This document shows positions 55,445-64,000 of a DNA stretch of 64,000 nucleotides, piece by piece (the stretch's first letter is position 1; each line of letters begins with the position of its first letter). This DNA comes from Branchiostoma floridae (lineage: Eukaryota > Chordata > Leptocardii > Amphioxiformes > Branchiostomatidae). The notes beneath the pieces were generated by a model, which made no database searches, had not been told where the DNA came from, and saw only the letters and a list, made by a program, of their open reading frames with translations. Position numbers and translations under genes: made by a program. The stretch covers positions 4,324,742-4,388,741 of the forward strand of contig NC_049980.1 in NCBI RefSeq assembly GCF_000003815.2, in the 5' to 3' direction.

Positions 55445-55965
55445 AGACACTGCTCTTTGTTTTGACACCCCTACATTGGTTCCAAAGCTACTATGTTCCA
55501 ACACCCCTATGTTCCAACACACCTGTGTCCTGACACTCCTATGTTCTAACACACCTGTGTCCTGACACTCCTATGTTCCAACACACCTGTGTCCTGATAC
55601 TCCTATGTTCCAACACACCTGTGTCCTGATACTCCTATGTTCCAACACACCTGTGTCCTGACACTCCTATGTTCCAACACACCTGTGTCCTGATACTCCT
55701 ATGTTCCAACACACCTGTGTCCTGATACTCCTATGTTCCAACACACTTGTGTCCTGACACTCCTATGTTCCAACGCCCCTATGTTTTAACACCCCTATGT
55801 TCCGACATCTTTAAGGCTATGTTCAGAAGCCCCAGGCCTCAATGTCTGATGCTCTGACACTCCAGGACCTTCCCACACCCTTACATTTTGTATGTTCTGA
55901 TGTGCCAATATCCCTGTGTTCCGACAACCCTATGTTTCGACAACCCATGTTCCTACACCCTAATA
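55445..55965. repeat. 32-bp minisatellite
   Basis: The unit tcctatgttccaacacacctgtgtcctgacac repeats with a 32-bp period, nearly perfectly from 55537 to about 55780, with degenerate units on both sides. The unit itself is two diverged halves of about 16 bp (cctatgttccaacac and acctgtgtcctgacact). Confidence 0.95.
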
Positions 55966-56063
55966 TGGTTTAATGGTTCAGGGATGACAGAACATAGCGG
56001 TGTAACCATCTGAAAATTACTTTATGACTGGAATACCATGTGACGGTCTCGCTATATCAACTG

Positions 56064-56838
56064 CAGGGCTCGAAATACACTTTTCAGTCAACTTGCACTG
56101 GTGTAAGTTGAGCAAAAACTTACTTGCACCAAAAGAAACTTACTTGCACAACCTAAAAGTTAGAGTGGACTGTTAATATTGTTAACCCTTTATCTCCTCT
56201 TCTGAAAGTTTGCAAATGTGCGTGAGTAAGTGGGGATGCAAGAAAACCACATGACTGTTTGGATATTTGTTTTTCTGTAGCGCATTTTAATTTTGGTTTT
56301 AAATTGTACAAACAGTTTCATAAAGAGGTGAATTTAGGCTTAATTCAAGACAATCAATGTCTACAACTCAATAAGATCCATAGATTTCTTCAGGATGCTT
56401 TGAATGACGTCCATCATTATTCTTAACCGTTGCTAGAATTGAGTGGTAGAACAACTCAATACAAGTACATATAACAGGAAAAACCAGTTGAACATATCAA
56501 AGTCACTAACTTGTATGCAAATGTACTCATATGCAAATCAAGGTAAGACAGCACCATAGGGATCAGCAGCATTGCAGAGAAGGAATTGTCTTAAATTTTG
56601 AATATTGTTTATCCGGATGTCTAACCTCCATCAAAAAATTTAGGCTTTTTCTCATTCAGGGTTATTTTCTATTACCTTTCAAGGACAGACAATATTCTTG
56701 GTGGGTGTAAGCTTTTTTACTGTCAGGTAATAGTGGAAAAAGGTAACTTGCACTGGTGCAAGTTTGGTCTAAACTAACTTGCACCACACCAATTTTACAT
56801 GCACAAACTTGCATATGCATGTGGTATTTCGAGCCCTG
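56064..56838. mobile_element. 775-bp DNA transposon, CAGGGCTCGAAATAC ends
   Basis: The inverted ends CAGGGCTCGAAATAC and GTATTTCGAGCCCTG are flanked by the 5-bp direct repeat aactg (56059-56063 and 56839-56843). Both sub-ends carry acttgcactggtg-aagttt-type motifs. No transposase frame. The CAGGGCT terminus suggests hAT, but hAT normally makes 8-bp duplications, so the class is open. Confidence 0.85.
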
Positions 56839-57035
56839 AACTGAGTATTACAGAAAGACCCAGACGTTCTTCTGTTTGAAGGTGATCCTTGTTTACCACT
56901 AAATCTCCGGAGAAAGACTAAACAACCCAGCCAACCATGCAGGAAAGCACTGAACCGTGGGGAGGGGCTGATGGAGCTTACACTATAGATGTTCTAGGGT
57001 TTTCCCGGATGAGATAAACACACATCAATCAGAGG

Positions 57036-57450
57036 AACATGTACGTCACCGTGAGTCGAGTCGTCGAAGCTTCAAAAGGATAAGGCTGCAACAGTGGAGG
57101 GTAGTGTTACTGATTCGCTAGATACACAACACATCAGTGAGTCGGGATGGTTTGGGCAGATCTTTCCACTGTCATCATCATCTGTCATCCCTGGCGGGCG
57201 GAAAAATTGACGTACTAAGTTAGCCACTAACGTCTCTCCATAGCACTTGGTCTTTCATAGCTGCTCCCTGGAGTACTTGGTGATCTTTCTGCTATAGGAT
57301 GAGAGACATGTATGTCACCGTGATTCTAGTTGTTAAGGCTTCAAAAGGATATGACTGCAACAGTGGAGGGTAATGTTACAGATTCGCTAAATACACAACA
57401 CATCAGAGAGTGCGATGGGGATGATTTGGGCCGATCTTTTAGAAGTAGAA
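57036..57450. repeat. 267-bp tandem duplication
   Basis: acatgtacgtcaccgtgag-c-agt-gt--aagcttcaaaaggata (57039) recurs at 57306 with the following 140 bp conserved (gcaacagtggagggta-tgtta, cacaacacatcag-gagt). A 70-codon frame in the second copy is not convincing as a gene. Confidence 0.8.
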
Positions 57451-57750
57451 TCTTGTTCTCACAACAAGGGATCCGAAAGACGATGAGTGAATGGCATCAG
57501 TTCAACCTCTGTGTCTGTACCAAAAATAAAAGATGTTGTTGATTCACATTGATGTAAAAGCAAAATTTTAGGTTACATGTAACTTTCGGTTTAGTGAATT
57601 TGCTCTATGATTTGTTATAAAGCTAAGAACCTACAGGAAATCTAAGCATTTGTATGAAAGAGAAAAAATACCTGGATATAACAAATTTTAGCTATCGCAG
57701 AGCCATGACTAAACTAATGATCAGCAATCACTGACTGGAAATTGAAGCTG
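57451..57750. other. Non-coding stretch
   Basis: No recognised feature. Confidence 0.4.
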
Positions 57751-57753
57751 GTA

Positions 57754-59349
57754 GGGGACCGTACGATATTTATTGGGGGGGGAGGGCTGGTGCATTGGAA
57801 GTCTGATCAAAAAAATTTTTGATGGCCCTCCCCCCAACCTCAAAAAAATTTAACGTGACCCTCCCCCTCCACCTAAAAAAAATCAACATGGCCCTCCCCC
57901 CGACAGGCATAATTAAACGGGTAGAAAAACAACCGATAAAATAATCTTAATCGACGTCAGGGCACAAGGGCGCCAGTGTTCTTGCCAGGATTTTTTCACA
58001 GCGTCTGGGCAGGGGTCCGGGGGCATGCTCCCCCGGGAAAATTTGGATTTTCAGACCCTCTAAAACAGAATTTCCTGCAATTTGAGAGGGAAATTATGCC
58101 CTCGAGATTGGATGGCGGTTGCCTTTTTTACTCCCGTTTTTCAGTAATCGACGTCGGCCCTCTCCCCAAAAATACGTTATAACTATATATCTATAAGCAG
58201 GGGGAATCAGCTGCCCGTGATCTGGCCCGGGTATTATTTGTCCAGTCATGTCTATATGAAAATTTTGGGTTTTTGATGCTTCCAAACAGGGCTCTAGCCA
58301 GTGAGTTCGTCAGCCCATGGAAAAATCCTGCCAATTTTTTTCCGGCATTGAATAAAAATGCCTACTTCGTGCGATCGATGTTGCGCCCTCCCGCATTAAA
58401 TGCTAGTAGTTTTTCCAGAGGATAGAATGACGGCGCCATCACACCTTGTGTTTTTTTTCTATTTTTTTTTCTTTTTTGCCCGATGATTTTACTCAAATTT
58501 ATCATTTATCGAATCGGTCGGGTTTTACAAGGCCGCGCCGTCATTTTCCACAAGCGTGCGTTTGTTTCGTGCGACCTCAGGTAACCCCGTTTTCGGCGTG
58601 AAATCTTTGGCTCACCGCTGGATTTCTTTTTACATAGAGTAGAGTAGACTAAGAACGTAATACATTATACGAAGGAGGGCGATCTGCTGCGTCTTTGTCA
58701 GTGATCAGTGCCGGTGTAGCCAGAAAAGATGTCCCAACGTGCCGCAGTGGGCGGTGCGATCGACAGTCCGTCTGGGGAGGGGGGCGTGCCGCACCATGTG
58801 CTACGGACGCCAATGCCAGTGCACAGCCGACTCGATCGACGCTTGACAACAATATTGCGGCCCCTTTTCTGCCGCGAATTTTGTCCTTTTGAAACAAAAG
58901 AAAAGTTGTAAATAAAAAATAAAGTGTATAGTTTTGGATTCTTCACATATTTACCGTGCACCGCTTTTGTAACTTAAATATTTGGGGAAACTCAGCCGAG
59001 CCAAGTGCGTCTTTCCAGAAAAAAATAAGTCCGTAGACGGAATGACGTATGCCTGGCGGGAACGCTGGTCCAGGGCAGTGCCACTTTGGGGGACCTAAGG
59101 GGGGCGAAGCCCCCCGGAAGCTCTTGCATTTTAGGCTATTCAGAAGGCTTATTTTATCAGTTTTAATGCCATGACAAGATATCAAAACAAAAAATAATAT
59201 TAAACAATTTTTTCAAAAAAATTAACATGGCCCTCCCCCCTATCTAAAAAAAAATTAACATGGCCCTCCCCCCACCTCAAAAAAAATTAACATGGCCCTC
59301 CCCCCCTAATGCACCAGCCCTCCCCCCCTGATAAACATCGTACAGTCCC
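57754..59349. mobile_element. ~1.6-kb element with G-rich inverted ends
   Basis: gggaccgtacgatatttattgggg...agggctggtgcat on the left and its inverse atgcaccagccct...gataaacatcgtacagtccc on the right are flanked by TA. Adjacent to each end lie multiple copies of attaacatggccctccccc-acctcaaaaaaa, inverted or direct. The interior includes a CpG-rich block at 58500-58920. No transposase domain was recognised. A solitary end is at 34269-34307. Confidence 0.75.
58540..58925. other. CpG-rich core of the 1.6-kb element
   Basis: Frames are open on both strands: plus 58729-58911 starts MSQRAAVGGAIDSPSGEGG and stops just before aataaaaaataaag; minus frames cover 58649-58961. The plus frame followed by a poly(A)-signal-like AATAAA looks like the end of a transcribed unit. 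I recognise no domain; captured host sequence is one explanation. Confidence 0.25.
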
Positions 59350-59399
59350 TAGATACAACTGAACTCCTCCTAATGGTAGACTATGTATATTTTGCGTTA

Positions 59400-59735
59400 A
59401 AAACCACATGCATGTAGAAAACGAAATACATGAACAGCTTGTCCTAGAGTGTTCACTGTACAATGATCTGCGCAATACATTTGTTAATGCTACACATGTA
59501 GATCAGAAATATGCACACATAACGAAGGAAGATAATATGTTCAAATATCTCATGTCATCATCTGACCACGATATACTGGAAAATCTCTGTAAGTTCATCT
59601 ACAAATGAGAAGATGCATGTAAACTATAGTATATGTATAACTTTTCGTTTACTTATTACCTATTGTACCAAACTGACTGCATTTAGCCCCAATGGGGCAT
59701 GAATATGCAATAAACTTCATTGTCATTGTTAATAG
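59400..59735 (+). mobile_element. LINE ORF2 C-terminal remnant with 3' UTR
   Basis: The frame 59408-59608 starts MHVENEIHEQLVLECSLYND and ends LENLCKFIYK. The H-x-L-V-L-E-C-x-L-Y-N-D-L-R pattern followed by F-K-Y-L-M-S-S-x-D is characteristic of the end of CR1/Rex-like reverse transcriptase ORFs. The tail runs through gccccaatggggcatgaatatgcaataaacttcattg, a hairpin plus short repeat typical of these LINEs. Confidence 0.85.
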
Positions 59736-59739
59736 GAAA

Positions 59740-59865
59740 GGGTGTCCTATGGTACCACCAAAAAGTGGTCGCGTTGTCCAGGTGGTCCTTCAATACGGAT
59801 ATGTAAAGGTGGTCACTTGTACAATTTTACTGCGTAACATTCTACATTGGACTGTACAGAACTAG
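59740..59865. repeat. Single inverted copy of the 50.5-kb minisatellite unit
   Basis: aaaagtggtcgcgttgtccaggtggtccttcaatacgg and taaaggtggtcacttgtac are the reverse complement of the accacctgg/gtgaccacctcta unit. Confidence 0.6.
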
Positions 59866-59894
59866 AGTGTTACACCTTCCGGCATTGTACTGGT

Positions 59895-60050
59895 TCATCA
59901 TCATCATCATCAGTCGGCTGTGGAGCAGTCAATCACAAGTCTTGTCCACTTCTGTCTGTCCACAGCCACTACAGCAATACACCGGCAGTTATGCGATATA
60001 AACAGATGTTGCCAAAAGGGTTTACCAAAAGCTAGGTGGTCCCAACATCC
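59895..60050 (-). mobile_element. Possible LINE ORF2 end with (GAT)n tail
   Basis: On the minus strand a frame ends AVDRQKWTRLVIDCSTAD and stop, followed by ccgactgatgatgatgatgatgaacc. The D-R-x-K-W-x-x-L-V ending and a GAT-repeat tail are common in some non-LTR retrotransposons. Only a short piece remains. Confidence 0.4.
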
Positions 60051-60600
60051 TGTGGACTTTGTAGCTCCCACATGTTTTTCCTCCATTCCTGATTTAAAAC
60101 CGTGGTGTGTGTTCACAAAGTCTCTCCCTCCAGCAAAGGCACCTGCAGTACTGTACCCACCCCAGGCCTGCCATGGGGGAGTCCTCTCTGTCAAGTCCCT
60201 GTGTTTTCCTGAAAGTGAAGAAAAGCTAGGTGGTCCAGGTGTCAAGTGTGAAATATAGACCCCACTGGTGTGTTCCCATGCCTGATTTAAACCCCCCAAT
60301 GCTCAAGATGTCAGGCAAATTCCTTGAAGTAAGCCTCAAGACTCGTGATCCCTCCTCCACAGCTTGGGCCCTTCTTGATCTTCCCCCTTGCTGTATCTGG
60401 AACAGACTTCACAGAGGCTCTGAATGCTCTCTTATGTAAGGCGTTACACGTAACCTATTTTGATTTTCTGTATTTCAAAGGGAAAGTCGGACTCTTTTTC
60501 ATGTTAATCGTAGTAAGCGAACCAAATGTTGTCTTCCTTGATTTACCGTAATATGTATAGGCCTAGGTAAATATTCTGAATTCAAGAAAGAAGATCATCT
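60051..60600. other. Unassigned stretch
   Basis: Contains a local duplication: ttcc-ccat-cctgatttaaa recurs at about 60080 and 60275, and aagctaggtggtcc at 60030 and 60223. The 129-codon minus frame across it is not recognisable beyond the LINE-like end. Confidence 0.35.
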
Positions 60601-60606
60601 GAATTA

Positions 60607-60814
60607 CTGTAAGTGCAGAAACTTTCGCGGTGGTTTAATGTTCGCGGTTTTCGCGGTGGCTGCTTCTCCGAGAATTTAAAACCACCGCGAACATTTTTCC
60701 ATGGCAGTAAGAGGCTACAGTGCATGGTGCTACCGGGAACTGAAAACCACAGCGAAAAGTCCTTTTCCCCGCTAACGCGAAATTAAATCCATGCAAACTT
60801 AAATGCATTTACAG
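60607..60814. mobile_element. 'tactgtaaatgca' palindromic MITE
   Basis: A 208-bp copy with ends ctgtaagtgcagaaactttcgc and cttaaatgcatttacag flanked by TA, in the same orientation as 42563-42770. Confidence 0.9.
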
Positions 60815-60889
60815 TAATGTGGCGTAAAGCATTATCGAAAAGCCCCTACCCCCCATTCAGACCCCAGGCAGTGAAGAACTGTTATTTGG

Positions 60890-60980
60890 GGTTTGTCTGT
60901 ATGTGTGTCTGTCTTTCTGTGGGTGTGCATGTATGTGTTTTTTGTTCGTGTGCATGTGTTCTTGCCTGCTTGCATGCACA
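60890..60980. repeat. TG-rich simple repeat
   Basis: Imperfect tgtgtctgtc/tgtgtgca runs. Confidence 0.75.
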
Positions 60981-62170
60981 AGCTCATGCTTTCGTATATT
61001 GGGTGGCCTTTGGTTTCCTGTGAGCTTTTGGGTCTTCCAAATGATCAAGTCCTTTCCCATGCCAAAGGCCATGTTCAGATCTGAGTTATCCCCTTCAGAA
61101 AATACACTTGGCTTTGTCAGAGTTACTATGCGTGAGTATGGGCTGTCAGTTGTCATCAGCCTTGCCATAGACCAGGCCTGATCTATTGTCAACAGGGTTA
61201 CAGGTTGTAAAGGGATCGGCATAGGCAGCCTATTTTGATTCCCGCAATTTGGTGGGAAAGCTGTATCATGGGGAGGTGTCCAATTTTTGCGTAATTGTCT
61301 TTTCTTGACTTTTAGCGTAAATGCATACTAGGGAGTTCTTCTGAGTCAGACCATTTTGATTCCATGATTCGTTAGAAAAGCTGTCATATTTATGTAATTT
61401 GAAGCAAGTGACCAAATGTTGCACAACTGCCTTTTTAAAATTTTAGCGTAATACATAGGGTGTCATTCTGTTCTTCTGAATGATAAAGCATTGTTGGGAC
61501 CCCCTTGCAGACCCTCCTAGAAAGGAGAAAGGGAATTGTACATATTAAACACTTTTAGAATTAAATGTATGTAAAATGTATGAATCAATGTACCTACATG
61601 TGTAATTTCTGACAACTTTGTACTATTCACCAACTCCATGGCCAATGACAGTGTATTTTAAGAAAAAAGGGACATGTGGAAAATGTTAACCAACCAATAG
61701 ATTCCCTCCGAACATCTGCTTGGTGCTTACATATAGTGTTGATTGTCTGAATGGATATTGGAAATCTTTGTTTCTTTCCTTCAATAGATGAATCTTTATC
61801 TCTTTATTGATGTAAAGGGTTGTGAAGTTATTTTTAAAGCCATTGACGCTGTTGAGTCTTGTTGGACAAACATGTGTGACATGTGGGTTGAATGCTGGAA
61901 ACAATGCCTTTGAATCTGTGTGGCACCATGATGGATATGGTTACAGCCTGTAGGTGGGTTGTGGGTGGCCGGGAGGTTGATGTGATTGTTTATTTTCCCC
62001 CAGATTTCACACTTTCCTCAAGTGGAAGTCTTGAGGGTTACATGCTGTTGCTCCAATATTGCTGTAATGTTTTTAGTGATGACATAACAAACTGTACTAT
62101 AATAGTATTTAAGAACAGTGTGAATTAACTAAGATTAAGAGTGGTGTGAAGAAACCAGAAATAAAGGAGA
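60981..62170. other. Non-coding stretch
   Basis: No recognised exon or transposon. The ccattttgattcc/ttagaaaagctgt phrase at 61210-61260 and 61350-61395 indicates a diverged duplication of about 130 bp. Confidence 0.35.
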
Positions 62171-62175
62171 TCAGA

Positions 62176-62412
62176 CTCACACTCTCACTCACTCACTCAC
62201 TCACTCACTCACTTGCTCACTCACTCACTCGATCACTCACACAATCACTCAATTTTGCTCACACAATCACTCACCCTCGCTCACACACTCACTCTTGCTC
62301 ACACACACATGCACACACACATGCACACATAGATTATTAAGCATATTACAATTTACATATAACACATGCACGCCTATACTCATGGACACACATACACACG
62401 CACACACAATAT
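62176..62412. repeat. (CACT)n and (CA)n microsatellites
   Basis: A cact tetranucleotide run (62176-62300) grades into CA repeats at 62300-62330 and 62390-62410. Confidence 0.95.
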
Positions 62413-63700
62413 ATACAAATTGTACTGTCATTACATCTACTCTTCCAGTCAATCATTCTTGTTTTCACAGTGTGAAAATACTAAGAACAACTATGCTGAC
62501 ATTTAAAGTCTCTCCTGTGGTTTGCTGCATATATTTGTTTAGCTTAACTCCATCAAAATGTTATTTCCTTTCCTGCTTTCCCCAAGGCTATCATCTTCCA
62601 TGTACATTTGTGTATGTGCCCATCATAGCAGTCCCTTCCCCCCTGCAGCTAAGGGAAGCCTTGTTAACATGAGATGGACTATGCCATTACAGTAGCTACA
62701 GTGTCAGGAAAACAAGCCTGTCTGATGGATTGGTTCCGCCCCTGTCAGACAGGCAGACAGGCCCAGGGGGTGGCTACTGTTTCCCCCTGGGACCTGCAGG
62801 ATCTTAGCCTATCACAGCAACCGTCAGTCAAGAGGAAGGTCAAGTTCAGGAGAGGAGGATTCATTTCCAGTGTATTTCCTGTGTGCGGGTGCTGGGGACT
62901 GGGTGTGCATCTCCCAAGGCCCCAAAGCCAGGTCATCAAACCTTCATTACCCGGCCTATTTATACACATTTAGACTGTTTGGTGCCACCTGCTGTTTTCC
63001 TACAGTGGGCAGGACCCCCTAGGCGGGTGCCTGTCTTGCAGAGTGAGTGATGAGTCTCTTGAAGAGGGGACATGTAGACAGGATGTGGTTCAGTGGCAGG
63101 GACTCCCCAAAGGTGTGTGTGGGCAGATCAGAGAAAACAGTTTACATCCTTGAATAGTCACGCATGGTCGACTCCCTCCTGAGACAGTGTTCAGGGTTCA
63201 CTGCTCTGTACCTCAAGGTCATCTGGAGAAGTTTGAAGGTCAAGGTGTTTGAGGTGATGGCACCTTGCTTATCAAGCCCTTGATGGAACTTTTAATTTAC
63301 TTTATCTCCTTTCTCCTTTTTTCAAGGAGAAAAATTTTTGTACTGGAAAGAAAAATGCGCACCACATGTACATGTACTAGCAGATGATTTTAACAATTCT
63401 CAGTTGCAGCTAGGAAAACTTTAGAAGAAAAAGTATACTTTTTGGCTTGTCTGTCTGCTTTTCTGGGATTACTTTATGCTGCATTGCCTCGCACGCATGT
63501 TCAATACTGTTTTCAAATTTGTATGTGGGACTGGAAGGATTGCAAAGCAGTATGGGTAAGGGGGGTGAAGTTTGCCATCTCAGGTTGCCTTGTTTTGCAG
63601 TACTGTCCAAGATGTGGCTTACAAGGAAATTCAAATTTTTAGATTTCTAAAGTGAGGCTGAATTGTCCAAGACTTTTATTTTTGTACAAAAAAAAGATTA
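62413..63700. other. Non-coding stretch, no assigned gene
   Basis: A 99-codon plus-strand frame (62674-62973) in GC-richer sequence has a short basic segment (SVKRKVKFRRGG) but no recognised domain. The tgccatctc-ggttgccttgttt phrase at about 63572-63596 matches 48690-48715, indicating dispersed repeat. Confidence 0.35.
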
Positions 63701-63938
63701 TAACGCTAGTTCACCTTTATCCGTTGGGTAACCTATGTCCGTTGCTTTTAAAAACAGGGTATTTGGGGATATCATGTCGAGGGACATTGGGTTCAAATTG
63801 CAATATTTTCAGTATATTGCAGTCTAAAACTACATGCATCACCCGTCGGCTCGATGTGCCTTAATACCTTGTTTTGAAAAACAACGGATACTCTTTTCTA
63901 GGTCTCGTTACCCAACGGACAAAGGTGAACTAGTGTTA
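63701..63938. mobile_element. Palindromic MITE, 'gctagttcacctttatcc' family
   Basis: taacgctagttcacctttat on the left and aaaggtgaactagtgtta on the right are inverted. The interior gggtaacctatgtccgttg and cgttacccaacggac also pair. Second member of the 16482 family. Confidence 0.85.
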
Positions 63939-64000
63939 CAGTACAATAAATGGCATGACATTTACTAACATTAGAACATGCATTTTACAAGTTTGTCTTT

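Noticed and set aside
55445-55965. CRISPR-like array
   Set aside because: Units are contiguous 32-bp repeats with no unique spacers, in a eukaryotic context; it is a minisatellite.
62674-62973. 99-codon plus-strand frame
   Set aside because: GC-richer sequence, but no domain, no convincing splice pair and an open minus strand; left as unassigned.

Overview
This window looks like a piece of a cephalochordate (amphioxus, Branchiostoma-type) nuclear scaffold. The evidence is long non-coding stretches rich in acatgta words, the palindromic 'tactgtaaatgcatttaagttcgcgg' family, LINE 3' ends with gatacag tails, tRNA-derived SINEs, many microsatellites, and three assembly gaps of exactly 100 N (9360-9459, 13926-14025, 14972-15071). 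Nothing is organised like a prokaryotic or viral genome. The organism call is from memory of repeat style, not from a search.

Gene content is very sparse. Two exons are well supported. A 131-bp internal exon at 17671-17801 (+) encodes part of the cysteine-rich region of an ADAMTS-type secreted metalloprotease. A first coding exon at 24793-24882 (+) encodes a signal peptide and ends at a good splice donor; a CCAAT-containing, TATA-less upstream region precedes it. Weaker candidates are an in-frame 93-bp exon at 6169-6261 (+) and a cysteine-rich exon on the minus strand at 50155-50304. The rest of the window is intron or intergenic DNA; I could not find the other exons of the ADAMTS-like or signal-peptide genes.

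Most of the structure is mobile or repetitive DNA. There are non-LTR retrotransposon ORF2 C-terminal remnants (20.3, 21.7, 59.4 and perhaps 59.9 kb) and tRNA-derived SINEs (4.0, 20.8, 23.4, 28.5, 36.3, 39.3 kb). MITE-like families can be delimited by terminal inverted repeats and target-site duplications. These include a family with 8-bp duplications (22.2, 41.8 kb), TAG-ended elements with 9-bp duplications (30.2, 32.0, 36.4, 43.6 kb), a 643-bp foldback element with about 200-bp arms (5.2 kb), a TA-flanked 'tactgtaaatgca' family (30.8-43.1 and 60.6 kb), and a 775-bp element flanked by aactg (56.1 kb).

Tandem arrays lie at 6.9-8.6, 9.9-10.5, 25.3-27.7, 39.0-39.3, 41.0-41.8, 46.9-47.5, 48.8-49.4, 50.5-51.2, 55.4-56.0 and 57.0-57.4 kb.

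The most unusual object is a 1.3-kb element (26063-27357) inserted with a 9-bp duplication into a tandem array of about 183-bp units. It carries seven consensus TGACGTCA (CRE) palindromes in the copies listed below plus an eighth near its right end, a 78-bp tandem array and an 81-bp hairpin. Also of interest are hammerhead-ribozyme-like cores in three related repeat tails. I see no evidence for a complete novel gene system.
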